Source: Anthoceros angustus (taxonomy: Eukaryota > Streptophyta > Anthocerotopsida > Anthocerotales > Anthocerotaceae). Taken from it: DNA of 64,000 nt. This document shows positions 11,100 through 21,853 of the stretch, in pieces. The translations under genes and the position numbers were made by a program. The stretch covers positions 62,001 through 126,000 of the forward strand of contig VJWM01000221.1 in the NCBI GenBank assembly GCA_010909165.1. Direction: 5' to 3'. Within the stretch, counting starts at the first letter, position 1; the number at the start of each line of letters is the position of its first letter. The notes under the pieces were generated by a model. The model saw nothing but the letters and a program-made list of their open reading frames with translations, had not been told where the DNA came from and ran no database searches.

Positions 11100-12131
11100 T
11101 TCAATTACACCTTGCTCTCCGTCCGCTGGCGTAAGATTAAGCGACTGTCTTGGCGTCTAAGGTCTTCGGTGATCGATCTTTGTAAATACGAAATCTCCCA
11201 CTTCAAACTTTCTTGCTTTTGGTTTCCACGAACCACCTCTTGTGAAAGCATACCTAAGTTGATCCCGGTGCTGTGCTATGGCCAGGTTGTCCATCGCCAT
11301 TGGCATTACCCGTTGGAATAACTTCGCTCTCTGTTGCAACTCTAAAAGGCACACCTCGGGATCCTGTGCCCAGTTCACTGGCTTGGAGTATGTGTCCGCC
11401 ACAATGTTTGGCATCACCGCGTTCCGACCGAACATGATGTAATATGGGCTGAAGTTACCCAAGGCGCTGTCGCTTATCCGCAGCAATGCCACATATGGCG
11501 GCAACTCATCCCAACAACTAGGCTCAACTTGATGCGGTGTTGCGGCGAATCCTTGAAGGTTTGAACCAACGCTCCGCCAACCCGTCGACTTGTGGATGAT
11601 CTCGTGATGTCCGCCTGTGATCAATCGGGCTACGGTCAAGCGGTAGCGAAACTCACCTCGAATTCATTGCCACAGTGCATCAATACTTGACACAACTCCC
11701 ATACCTACTAAGAACACCGCAAGAAGGCTCGTCTTTGTGTCTTGAGCTCCTCACCGGAAGGAAGGCCAGCTCAACCCACTTTGAAAAGTGTTCTATCATG
11801 AGCATACGGTGTCGATTGCCTGCTTGGTGGCCGGCTCGGGCATCAAGTCTACGGACCATCCAAGAAAAGCCCCACGATAGGTAATGAGTGCGGCATGACA
11901 TCTTGACTATTAAACAGCCTTTACGGCATCACAAGCGGCGCGCCAGCAACCACCTTCTCCACGTCGGCATACATACCGGACCCAGTATGTGTTCTTAAGC
12001 ATGTGATGCGTCCGTTTAACACCAAAGTGGCCAAGCGTCTTATGCACCTTGGTCACCGGCTTTCATCTTCCATAGGTGGAACTTCTTTGAGAATCCGTGA
12101 TCGTTTACGAATACCTTGCGTCCAGAAATGG
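11100..12131 (-). pseudogene. Gypsy integrase
   Basis: The minus strand shows a zinc-binding segment (LGHFGVKRTHHMLKNTYW then VC and CC remnants, about 12060-11930), a core region with a conserved HFSKWVEL stretch near 11810, and a C-terminal part at 11640-11157 (WDELPPYVAL, FGRNAVMP, KFEVGDFVFTK). This is the usual HHCC / DDE / GPF-like order of Ty3/gypsy integrases. The catalytic glutamate region near 11590-11560 reads GLAER in a frame different from its surroundings, so at least three indels interrupt the domain. No chromodomain was found; the reading continues towards the PHD finger. Confidence 0.8.
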
Positions 12132-12319
12132 CTATCGGCTTATTTTGCTGTAGTTTCTTGGCGTGACCATGTCGGCCCGCCACATGCCCTTGTTGCGGTA
12201 TGGCTTCTGGTGTTTCCATATGTCTCGCCCTCCTTCAGCCGATTGCCCTCCACCTTTTTCTTCGACGGACATTAATGCCATGTACAGGCTGGGCAAACTT
12301 TGTGTGAGTCCGAAGTCGT

Positions 12320-12700
12320 GCCTTGCTTCTGTCATATCTCTTTTGTTGCACACCGGGTTCCGGCTGAGCCCATCAGCATTGAGATGCACCTTGCCTGCTC
12401 GATGCACGATTTGCACATCGTATTCTGAAAGCAGGAGTGCCCACCTAGCAAGCTTTCCGCTCAGCTTCATGTTCGTCATTAGCCAATGTAGTGGTTGATG
12501 GTCCGTGACAAGCTGGAAGCTCCGTCCAAACAAATACACCCTGAAATGCAACACGCCCTGCTACTGCTAAGCATTCGCCTTCATAGGACGAATAATTTGC
12601 CTGCGTATTGTTGGACCTACTTGCGTGTCGACAACCCGCTCCTTCCCTCTTCATCTGTTTGTGCCAGCCTTTGCTCCAATCCGGCCTCGGTCGTATATAA
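12320..12700 (-). pseudogene. Gypsy RNase H
   Basis: The segment in which HFRVYLFGR is followed by QLVTDHQPLHWLM and ends in HLNADGLSRNP (about 12550-12340) is the second half of an RT-associated RNase H, including the DH and ADGLSR motifs. The first half (near 12690-12560) shows RHASRSNNTQANYSSYEGECLA split over two frames. It follows RT directly and precedes integrase, as in Ty3/gypsy. Confidence 0.85.
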
Positions 12701-12713
12701 GATGAAAAGTTTG

Positions 12714-13400
12714 TCAAAGTTGGGTCTTGAGCATTGGTCTCTCCGTCAACTGGTTTTTTAGCTCCTGCCATGCTTGTTCCTGCGCATGACCCCACTGCCA
12801 GTGGGCACCTTTCTTGAGCAAGTCATACAGCACCTTGCAGGTTCCACTCATGTTTCCGATGAAACGACGATAGTAGTTGACAAGCCCCAGGAAGGCCCTC
12901 AAGGTGGCAACATCTTTCGGCCTGGGCATAAGGTTTACTGCTTGCACCTTGGCCAACTGAGGCAGCACCCCACCTGGGACAATCTTATGTCCCAAATACT
13001 CTATCTCTTTGTAGGCAAACTTGCACTTTTTGGGATGTGCTTTCAAACCCGACTTGGCCAATCTCTGCAGCAGGACTTCCAGGTGTTCAAGATGTTCTCC
13101 CAATGTGTTACTAAACACCAGAATATCATCTATGTAGCACCTTACAAAGGGCAACCCTTGTAGCTCTAAGTCAGCCACCCGCTGAAAGTATATAGACGCG
13201 TTCTTCAAGCCGAACGGCATCGTTTCCCATTCCCAAAGTTGATCCTTGCCCCAAAGCTGTCTTACACTTGTCTCCCTCTTCAATGACAATCTGGTTGAAC
13301 CCGGATCGAAAGTCGATGTAGTGAAATACTTGGCTTGCCCTATGGCATCAAAAATTTCATCGAGTGGGCATGGGGTGCCGCTCCATAGGCGTGACTTCGT
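12714..13400 (-). pseudogene. Gypsy reverse transcriptase
   Basis: A continuous stretch from 13289 to 12714 contains ETMPFGLKNASIYFQR, the catalytic box RCYIDDILVF, then LGHKIVPGGVLP and LRAFLGLVNYYRRFI. These are classical Ty3/gypsy RT palm and thumb motifs, with YIDD as the active-site variant. The N-terminal fingers (13560-13290) are partly readable with frame breaks. The piece joins RNase H downstream and the methyltransferase upstream. Confidence 0.9.
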
Positions 13401-13799
13401 TCAGCGATAATCCCGCACATTCGCTTGTCCTTCCATTCACCATGCTCATCCTTCTTCAGCGGCAACAGTGGCGGCGTATTGAGAGTTTGACTTCACGATT
13501 AGCCACCCTCGCCAACTCCTTGCATCGCTTGTCCACAATCTCCCTCCATGGGACTCAACTTATGCCTTCGTGAAATATGGGCTCTTGAGTGGTGGTGGTG
13601 ATCTTGAATTTTACTTTGTCATACCGCTGTTGACAGCTGAGCAGCACCGGTTGTGTTGCGGCATATCCGAATCTTTTGCCGATCGTCCTCTGCAGCTCTT
13701 CACGTCGCCATTCATGTGTTTCCTTAGATCATTTTTGTCCACAGGTGGCGTTTACATTGTTGCGGGCGCTCATGTGTGCCTTGCTTGGTTCTTGGAAAA

Positions 13800-14770
13800 C
13801 CGTCGCCTTGACAAGCACACGGCAAAAGCTATTATCCACAGTTGCTTGGTGGCCATACCCACTAACAACCATTGTAAGTAGTTAAGGTCAAAAGCCTGCC
13901 CCACCAGTTTGCATCGATATGCTTCGGAGACACCGTGCGTGAAGGTACCGCCTGCATCGAATCCCATGGCCCGTTCTCGCTCCCTTATGGTGGGTTCCCC
14001 GACTTCATTCCCGTTCACATCGACCATGCCATCCCTCCTTGAACGCATATGATTGTGCGGTCCTTACGGTGTGGGCGGGCCCTTGGCGGCACCTACCGTT
14101 GGGAAGTGTGGCGGTCTATCCTTCTGCGTCTTGTTGCGTCGCCCTTCCTCCAATTTCATCCACATATTTTTCCACGGAATCGTCGATGCCAATCTTTTGA
14201 GAATTTCCACTTCAACCATGTTTGTCCAAAAGCTCCGTGTCGGTGAGCATATGACCCAGTCTGGGCTGCATCGATGATGAACTCTTCGCCCAACCATCGC
14301 CTGAGCTGCTCATAGTCCCTCCGGATGTTCTCACGTTTATCAAATGCCCCACATACATTCTCCAAAATGTACCAGCAGCTTGGATTGCGCAACTGCACTT
14401 CCCTTAAGATTCGGATCACCTCGGCTGCCATCTCTACGCCGTTGCCATAACCGCGCCCAGCTCTGGAAAAAGTGCGACACTCCCATCCTGCGATTAGCAC
14501 GTCCACAGGACACCTGCTTGCCTCTAGCTGTCGTTTCCCCACTAACATGATGTCCGGGGGCAATCTGCTTTGACAACCCTTGATTGCTTCAACGCTCAGC
14601 AATTCAGGATACTTCCTTTGCAACCTGACAATTCTTGCTTTGGCCACCGCGCGTGTCTTCTCATCCGACTCAACGCACGTGTATTTCTTTACCCGCAAGC
14701 CACTTTTCAACACGGCTTCCGGCCCACGTCTTGCGCAGCTCCATGAGGTGGATCCCACGCACGTCCGCTT
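13800..14770 (-). pseudogene. C5-cytosine DNA methyltransferase domain of the gypsy element
   Basis: Motif I is partly altered (CARRGPEAVLKSG, then KKYTCVESD as motif II). Motif IV reads DVLIAGWECRTFSRAGRG, keeping the catalytic cysteine and FSRAG but with WEC instead of PPC. Motif VI is WYILENV. Motif VIII is SYAHRH followed, after a one-base shift, by SFWTN. Motif IX is PTIRERERAMGF and motif X is LVGQAFDLNYLQWLL near 13890. The order I-IV-VI-VIII-IX-X is that of DNMT1/DNMT3 and bacterial enzymes, not the rearranged order of plant DRM. The domain lies between protease and RT in the same sense, so it belongs to the element. Two or three indels break the frame, one inside motif VIII. The role of self-methylating element DNA is inferred from the published charophyte and dinoflagellate cases. 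Confidence 0.9.
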
Positions 14771-14774
14771 GCCC

Positions 14775-15480
14775 TCGTACTACTTCATTGTTGATACGCA
14801 GCTCCGCCTTATTCAGTGTGACGGTGCTGCGCGCGTGACCCTCCGGGCGCATACTGGCCATCTGCCATGCCTTGGATTGTCCTTTCCGAACATGCTCTCT
14901 TGCCAACGCTAGAGACAGCATGGGAGTGTTCTTGATATACATACATCCCCTTACTTGCCTTTCGTCTGGCACTTCTTCCCTCATCAGTTCTTGGGTTTCT
15001 TCCCATATCTCGCTTCGGTGCGCAGTTTCTGCCACACATGCTGTGAGTGCCATCATGGCCCCCGACTGCTCATCACGTCGTCGCATGTCCAGCGGTATCC
15101 TTGCCACATGCGTAAAATCTCCCTCTTGCCATCGCGGCTGTAAAGCGCTCGAGGTGTAGGTCCACCCCATCGCCGGACCATGAGTGGCATCCGCACCGAG
15201 CAACACGTCGTAGTTTCGGCGCCGGACACCAAGCATCGTGCCGATGGCGGTGGAATCTTGATCGGGTTTGAGCTCAATCCGTATTGGATCGCGGGTTATG
15301 CCCATCACTGCTCCTTAGTCCTGCGGAGGTGGTGATGCGCACCTCGCATGGCTTTAGCTTACTTCCATACGGTGGCGCTGCTGCACCGTGCCCCAGTAAC
15401 ACCGGATCCGCGGTGTCAACTAACACGCGCGTGCGAAACCATTCACGGTGATTTCCCGGTTCTGGTTGTTTACCATCGCG
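14775..15480 (-). pseudogene. Gypsy aspartic protease region
   Basis: The minus strand reads EITVNGFARA, then after a one-base shift VLVDTADPVLLGHG, and further on LGVRRRNYDVLLGADATHG. The beta-strand layout (DTx flap, then a hydrophobic-hydrophobic-G near YDVLLG) is that of retropepsin-type proteases. The active-site triplet reads D-T-A where D-T/S-G is usual. A linker of about 170 residues follows before the methyltransferase (15130-14775), with no motif I recognise. Confidence 0.65.
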
Positions 15481-16289
15481 ATGCCTCCTTTGCCTCGCGC
15501 TGTTGGTTTCAGGTGCTCTCCTCGTAAACTAGCCAGTCCAGGCACCACGCCTCCTTCCATAGACTCCTTCCTTATCCAAGCTTGCATAACTTGCTTGAAA
15601 GGTTGTGCTCTTACTCCCAGATCTCGCAGGCTCACCATGGGTGCATCCATTGCCCGTTCAAGGAGGATTTCGGCACTTGGCGCCTTCATAGCTTGCGACG
15701 ACACTCCTTCGTTCTCCTCACTCTGCCTGAAGGACTTGGGCATCTTGAGTTGGTTTCTTTCCTCAGACTTCTTTCTTTGAACAGAATTCCCCAAGCTCAT
15801 GCCGTCCACTGCCCTTGGGGCCATCAATGCGTATACTTCCGTGTCCGAGTCGTATTCTTTGGCGCACTTTCCTCGTCGCACTCATGCCATTGCCAGCTTC
15901 TTGCGGCTATGTGCCCGCTAAGCAAGGCTTTCCGGGTGTACCCTCATGCGCCTAGCTTTATCGACCGCTCACGGCGCCCTAGGCTTAAACTCGGGGTGGG
16001 CACGACATCTGCCTCCGTGTGTCTGTCTTGGCACAAGCTCTGCGCCTCCTTTTCCTTAGCTCCAGTCGTCGATGCACTCGTAAGCTTTGTCGGCCCCAGT
16101 ACTTCACCGTTGCCTTGGTGGTGGCTGCCTTTGTTATGCGCTCTCCTTAGCGGGTGAACTCCTCTGCATAAGCGTTTGCTGCGTCGTCTCCGAGGCATAT
16201 TTCTTCCTTGAAACCGGTGCGTGTTGAGGCGGGTTGATGCGTCTGACGGTTATGTTCTTCGATGCTGCGCTGGTCACGGCATCACCTTT
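15420..16289 (-). pseudogene. Gypsy nucleocapsid/linker region
   Basis: Between capsid and protease the minus strand encodes charged, low-complexity linker with fragments of a CCHC zinc knuckle around 15920-15880 (GHIAAR context, split between frames), followed by KEYDSDTEVYALMAPRAVD. The acidic segment after a knuckle is common in gypsy nucleocapsids. Frame breaks prevent an exact boundary. Confidence 0.45.
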
Positions 16290-17065
16290 CATGACCCTTT
16301 ACGCCATCTCGTAGGCTGCTCCAACTCATAATCAGCACCGTGCATCATGTGAAGGAAATTGGCAATTACTCTCCTTTGCCGGGCGGCTATGTATATTTGG
16401 GCGGCTTCCCGCATCGTCTTCACCCGTGTGTCCTTCACCAGTTGCCTAAGCCTCAGATAGGCGGACCTGAGAGGTTCATTGGGCTTGATGACGAACTTTG
16501 ACAGTTCTTGGATCTTTTCTATGGAGGACACCGGAAACATCTCCCCAAACTTGGCAAACATTTCATCTACCAAATACGTGATTGCATCACCTTGCAAGGA
16601 GCTTGACGCCTCTTCCTCTTCGCTTCCCTTTGTCGCCTTCTTGGCCTTTCTCGCCCTCGCCAAAGTCCGGGCATCCTGCAAAATTTGGTCCTTGCAGTCC
16701 CTGTAACAAGTCAGCGCTTCTCCTGCTAGGAAAGTGCTCATTTTTCTCAGTGCCATCTCGGGTGTGAACTCAGACTTGTATTTGAGCACCATCTCATCGA
16801 TTGCCCACCTGAACTTCTCTTCAAAGTCGGCAAGAGACATGCTACCGTGCCGACCGGTGAACACATCGTTTTTGCTGGGCGCCGACTCGTACTCCATTCT
16901 TGCTTCGAAGCCAGCACTTTCTTCAAATGAGATGGGGCGAATGGGACTTTGACTCCACTCGAATCGACCTCCTAATCGGTAGACTGATGGATGCTGAACG
17001 ACGGGATTGCGGGCTTCTTGGATGGGTGTATTCTCGTTTGTCCACCCAGAGCGCAAGAACACCAT
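16289..17065 (-). CDS. Gypsy gag capsid
   Basis: An open frame of about 258 residues. The central part (SLADFEEKFRWAIDEM, ALRKMSTFLAGEALTCY, LVDEMFAKFGE, PNEPLRSAYLRLRQLV, ARQRRVIANFLHMMHG) matches the helical retrotransposon gag capsid fold, with the conserved F-A-G-A and LxxLxQ-like spacing. The start is the ATG at 17065. This is the longest uninterrupted frame of the element and its first gene, about 330 bp from the LTR-like repeat at 17398. It should assemble the particle that packages element RNA. Confidence 0.85.
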   Translation of the reverse strand: MVFLRSGWTNENTPIQEARNPVVQHPSVYRLGGRFEWSQSPIRPISFEESAGFEARMEYESAPSKNDVFTGRHGSMSLADFEEKFRWAIDEMVLKYKSEFTPEMALRKMSTFLAGEALTCYRDCKDQILQDARTLARARKAKKATKGSEEEEASSSLQGDAITYLVDEMFAKFGEMFPVSSIEKIQELSKFVIKPNEPLRSAYLRLRQLVKDTRVKTMREAAQIYIAARQRRVIANFLHMMHGADYELEQPTRWRKGS

Positions 17066-17397
17066 CACCCTTTCACTCTCTTCCCCTGCGAGAGACTATG
17101 TACGGCATTCCATCAAAGTGAGTATTGGTGCCTCCTTGATCCGATCCGCTAGCAGCCGACTTGTCAATCACTTCCGTCCCACAATCTACTTGCAGTGCGA
17201 GGTTCTAGTTCGCCAAGGCGGCTAGGTGAAGAATGGACCGACCCGCATAAAAGCGGCATGGAATAATCTATAGCATTCTCGGCAATCTCCACCATTGACT
17301 TATCTTGAGTGGGTCACGGTTCTTAGTCGGTGTTGCTGGATGCTCCGCTCTTTCACGCACCTTTCTTGCCGGTGAGCTTTGCAAAGGGATTGCTGAT

Positions 17398-18190
17398 GTG
17401 CAAAATGGGAATCGTCCTTATCTAGACACAAACCCGTCCTCCCTTTGCAAAGCTTAGTCGGAAGAACCCTTTGGGATCCGTATGGCTGCTCAGTCGAACA
17501 AACATCAACAATCCGGTTTTTCTTCGTGACCTATGCCCCCTTTTATCTACCTACGCACTCGGCGTTCTTGCTGAATCGCGGGCGCCCGCATCGGGCGCTG
17601 TGACGCTCAATCCGAAATCGTGCATTATTGCCCGCTGCCGGCCGTTTGGGCAATAATGCCGCCGTGACTCACAATCGATTCGTTCCCTTGATGCCCGCTG
17701 TCTTCTCACACCATTCACACATGCACCACATATCGCGCGGCCGCATGCTCACGGGGACACATACCATGCCGACCATGCGCATGGTGCACATACACATTAA
17801 TCCGACATCGCAGATGCTCACGCCGTGTCGCGGCGCGCGGGCGGGGCGAGGAGGAGGCGCGGGCGAGGAGGAGGCGCGGGCGAGGAGGGGCGGGCGGGGA
17901 GGGCGGGCGGGCGGGCGGGAGGCGCAGGTGGCGAGGCGCCGTCGCCGAGGCGGGAGGCCGCCGTCTGGCAGGAGGCCAGGCGGGCGGAGGTCGCCGTCTC
18001 GCGGGAGGCCGCGGCGTGAGAGAGGCCACGGTCTCGCGGGGCAGGCGGAGTCGAGGAGGCGCGGGCGAGGAGGAGGCGCGAGGGGCAGGCGGGCGGGCGG
18101 GCGGGGAGGGCGGGCGGGCGGGGCAGGCGGGCCGTGGGCAGGCGGCGAGGCAGGCGGGCCGTGGGCAGGCGGGCGGCGAGGCATCTTGTC
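17398..18190 (-). repeat. LTR-like repeat, copy 3 (probable 5' LTR) with GC-rich tract
   Basis: 17398-17830 matches the LTR-like copies at 5212 and 8690. It is followed at 17830-18190 by a tract of GGCGGGC, GAGGAGG and CGCGGG blocks, over 80% G+C. A shorter version of this tract lies on the other side of the left copies (5036-5100, 8495-8575). The repeat is upstream of gag in minus-strand sense, as a 5' LTR should be. I could not recognise a primer-binding site at 17300-17397. Confidence 0.55.
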
Positions 18191-18479
18191 GCGGTTGGTG
18201 AAGGAAGCTGGGGAACGTAGTGCCAAAATCCTATAGAGATGCAGACTTGCCGTGTATTCTTCTGAAGAGAAAGAGAAACATGCCCCATTCCTGACAATGT
18301 GGGCAGCAATGCTGAATAGGATGTTGCAGCAATCGATAGGACTAACTGAACCTTGCCACTGCACAAAGGTTGGCATGCTTTATGCTTGTTTTGCAGTTCG
18401 GATTGGGTATGGTGCTAATTTGTGAAACAAGCTAGTGAAGGAGTCCAGGCTATACAAGGCCAGAAACAGTCTGAACAAA

Positions 18480-18545
18480 TTCCTCAGCCCTCGGTTGCAA
18501 AATTCCTCAGCCCTCAGCCCTCAGCCCTCAGCCCTCAGTTGCAAA
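18480..18545. repeat. Heptamer repeat CCCTCAG
   Basis: Four to five tandem CCCTCAG units lie at about 18510-18539, preceded by two interrupted units. The unit resembles the plant telomere heptamer CCCTAAA but with TCAG in place of TAAA. It lies between the gypsy element and MULE internal sequence. Confidence 0.7.
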
Positions 18546-18812
18546 TGTATGAGAGGCTACACTCATACACACAAGCCTTTAGAGACTTCGCCAAACAGAA
18601 ACAAGAATTCAGCGATGACAAAACAAAAGTATCACAAAGTAAATACTTTTTTCTTCTTCGATCTTGAGCGTTCTTCAATGCCCTTGAAATGCACTAACCG
18701 GTTGGTCCCGTCATTCGGAACAAACTCCTCTAATACCGGTTTATTGCTTGAGGCCTCGTCCACAGTGCAACTTCCCTAATACGATGTTGTGCTTGTTCCA
18801 TTATTGCGGACC

Positions 18813-21058
18813 TCAACAAAATAGCGAGCTTGGCTTCCACAATGCTTGGAATACCCATGATTGCATCCAAGTCTCGGCGTCGTTTGACTTCAACTCCTCC
18901 AAGCTACAGGTTGATGGGAAGATGACAACGACATTGCCATTGCGCCGTTGTATCACGAACATGATTATCATGTGATATCTCATTCTCGAACAAGATTTAG
19001 GTCGGTAATGTTCTTCCTCCTTCTTATGCCCGAACATAAGATCCATTGGTACACCAAGCAAGGCGCAATAACTGGGAAGTATGTTCAAATATACCACATA
19101 CATTGCACCTTCACAACATGTTTGCAAATGAATCCTTTGCCCCATCCCACAAGTACAAAATGCCCATGGAGAATGTGCACCTCAATGACGTAAACCTTGT
19201 CACTATCCTCGAGGACATGCAATATGCAACAGAGACCCAACTACGACGGAATATGACTTCAGGATGGTGCTCGCTGGACAAAACATGCTCATATACCTTC
19301 TCGAGTTTTAAATTGACATAACCCCGGTCTTGGTGAAATCAAGGTACCCGATCAGTGCTACCTCGTTCACAAGTTGATGAAGAAGCCAATCCATACGCCT
19401 TCCGGACCTTGGTAAAAGATACTCTTTCCTTCAAGAATCGATGAAAGGCCTCCGGCGAGCGTGGTATCTTGTCCATGGGGAAACATCCTGCGGTTCTTCA
19501 ACCACATGTCCGCATAAAGAAATGCGAAACATTATTACACACGACACCATGTAAACATCCATTCAAGCAACCCTTACCGCACAAAGAAACTAGTGCACTT
19601 TGGGCAAAGAATAATACCTATAGAGTCACTTGCTTCTTGAAATACTCAACAAAAGGTGGTTGACTTCCATGCCACTCCTTGTAGAAGAACTCTAACAATA
19701 CCTTACCCCATGCGTGTACCATCTTGTATTATGGCCTCGACATACATGATCTCCATAAGAGCTGCCCAAATCTTCTTCCTTGCAATAATGCACTTTACCT
19801 TCTTTAAAAGGTTTTTGCCATGCCTTCCTTACATGCCATAGACACAACACAACATGTATGTTGGCCCCATACTGTTTAAAAGGCACCTATCTCGCTAAAC
19901 AATCATCAACTAGGAAGCAACTAGGGACCCATGTTGCACATGTTGTAAGAGCGACATGTCGAGTGGCGTCAACCATGATACCAAAGAAAGTATAGTAGCC
20001 TCGTGTTAGTGCCCAAGCAATGGAATACCATTAAGGTGTTGATCAAAACCATCACCGTAAATAAGTGGTACCTATACTTGTTCATACCAAATGTGGCGTC
20101 CATGGCTAAAACACTATTGTTACCATGCTTGATGAACATCTGCCGCATGAAAGGAGTTTGCAACCCTAAAACAAAAGGTTCACCAGTTCGATCTATGGAA
20201 GATAAGGTCAAGATTCACTTTGAGCCACATCTCGATGGACTTTACATCATCGTGGTCTAGTTTCCACTCACCCGCTTCCACTTGTCGTTTCATGTTCAAC
20301 ACATCCTTGCGCATGTAGTCATCTCGAACGTCACCACCACGCTCATGTCCTATGTAGTGACTCATCTTCTCGTACACAAGCGCAACATGCCGACGCATAA
20401 TCTCCCTACGTATACCTTGCAATAAAGACAATGTTTAACCCAATCCTTTTTCTCTTCGAGATCCAAGGAGCTCTAGACAATTTAGGGTGTCCCAGATACT
20501 TCGGACCATGACAGATATCACCTGCTCGATCTCGTGCGCTCTTCATGAAGAAGGATTTGAGCAACTTCAGGGAATAAGCGCAACTGCTTCACAACAAAAT
20601 TGGCCATACATCCGGTCTTCATGCGCACATTCTTGGGTGTGGTAGCAGCTCGGAAATCCTCCGGTCCATATGAACACCAATACCTACATAGAAACACACG
20701 ACAGCAAATACCAAGATTTGGCTTCAACTTAAGGCAAAGAAAGCACATGGACAGAGGCCACCAAGCCAGGAAACCCAAGTGGTCAGGGAAATTAGTCTAG
20801 AGAAATTGGAAGTTGCAGAAGGTACCTGATATATGTGATTGCAGTGTCTAAGGACGGCACAATTGGTGGTGGTAGTGAATTTTGAGTCTTTGAATCCTTC
20901 CGATAGAAATTTGCAGCACATTTGAAGCCTTCACCAGAAATGAAATCTTCTACTCTATTCCATGGAATGTAGGCAATCTTCAAATCCTTCAAAACCTGCC
21001 AAGTTAGATTGTCGGTGCAGAATTGACCAAGCCCTGGAAATTGCACCTTCAGCGGCAC
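18813..21058 (-). pseudogene. Decayed MULE-type transposase
   Basis: Minus-strand fragments in order: an N-terminal part (IPWNRVEDFISGEGFKC near 20950, KNVRMKTGCMANFVVKQL near 20620), a middle part (DDYMRKDVLNMKRQVEAGEW near 20300), the transposase core (NNSVLAMDATFGMNKYRYHL near 20090) and CLWHVRKAWQKPF near 19840. The DATFGxNKYRYxLFT box and the CLWHVRxAW box are hallmarks of the MULE/FAR1-type DDE transposase. Stops and shifts separate the pieces and the second catalytic Asp region is lost. It lies beside the right inverted repeat (21120-21410), consistent with an autonomous MULE end. Confidence 0.75.
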
Positions 21059-21119
21059 TCCATGGACGGAGCACGCTTAGCAGCCAAAATGCTTGGTTTA
21101 GGTTAATCTGTTTGTCTTT

Positions 21120-21410
21120 GGGTTGGTTTGTTTGAAACACCCGCGCTCAGTTTATACTCCTCGTGCACGCTTCTAAAATCAAGCATGGTTGGTTTACATC
21201 TCAACCTCGTTCTGGTGTGGGTGCGCATACTGGGGTTGTGCCGTGCTCGGCAAAATACGAGAGTGACATCCTGTATGGACCGGGTTCTGTGTTTAAAGTA
21301 TACTATGATGAGAGAGAAAATCGTTATGGGCGAGGCATGGCATGCCACGCCAGATTTTACACGCGCGAAGCATTGATTGCTTCGGAGATTGAGACGCAGG
21401 CTTCCCAGTA
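21120..21410. repeat. MULE-like terminal inverted repeat, right copy
   Basis: Reverse complement of 4705-5002, about 88-90% identical. Shared blocks include ACTTTAAACACA, CACAACCCCAGTATGCGC and CCAACCATGCTTGATTTTAG in left orientation. Its outer end abuts sequence leading to the promoter of the intact DHQ-SDH gene, about 440 bp from that start codon. Confidence 0.65.
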
Positions 21411-21853
21411 TGGCGCCCGATTCCCGACCTGGTTACAATGCAAAATACCTTGGAAGTCAGAGAAATCAGAATTTTATGAGAGGTCGCAGAACACATAAAC
21501 TTCCCCACTGTCCCGAGGGGGTACGGGTACCAGAGCTGCAGGCGCGTTTTCCTGCATTCCGTGCTGGGAAGTGACTGGTTCACTTCCTTTTAGTGGCTCC
21601 TGAGTGAGACCGAAACCTGCATCGCGGCAGATGATCGGGTTGTCGTGACGCCGGCTCCTTTTGCTTGCTCGACGGGCAGGAGGTAGGGCATGCATTCCTT
21701 GTGCAGGCTCGGGGCCTGCTGTTTGGAAGGGAGTATTCTGGCAGAGCTGGCATGGTGGTTACACTGATGTTTACTGATCATCCCCGCAGGCCGTGTTGAA
21801 GAATCATGGCTTGGGAATGAGTGCTGCTGGCGCCTGAAAACCGCGCTTCAAAT

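Larger units (their letters stand above)
8586..18190 (-). mobile_element. Ty3/gypsy LTR retrotransposon encoding a DNA methyltransferase and PHD finger
   Basis: Read on the minus strand from about 18190 downward, the order is: GC-rich LTR-like repeat, gag, protease, C5 methyltransferase, reverse transcriptase, RNase H, integrase, PHD finger, extra 3' ORF, LTR-like repeat. The RT-RH-IN order is that of Ty3/gypsy (Metaviridae); the methyltransferase and PHD finger are additions. Frames break at nearly every domain border and inside several domains, so this copy is inactive as sequenced, or the sequence holds many indel errors. Left and right LTR-like repeats at 8690-9115 and 17398-17830 are direct repeats, as expected, although the GC-rich tract lies on opposite sides of the two. 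The element appears to sit inside a MULE, just inward of its left terminal repeat. Confidence 0.85.

Noticed and set aside
13800-14770. Methyltransferase considered as a plant DRM-type gene or a host gene
   Set aside because: The motif order is canonical rather than rearranged as in DRM, and the domain is collinear with gypsy protease and RT on the same strand.
17669-18376. Long proline/arginine-rich open frames on both strands over the GC-rich tract
   Set aside because: They arise from a GGCGGGC/GAGGAGG tract in all frames, show no domain and differ between LTR copies.
18510-18539. CCCTCAG heptamers considered as interstitial telomere sequence
   Set aside because: The unit differs from CCCTAAA at the defining bases and the array is too short.
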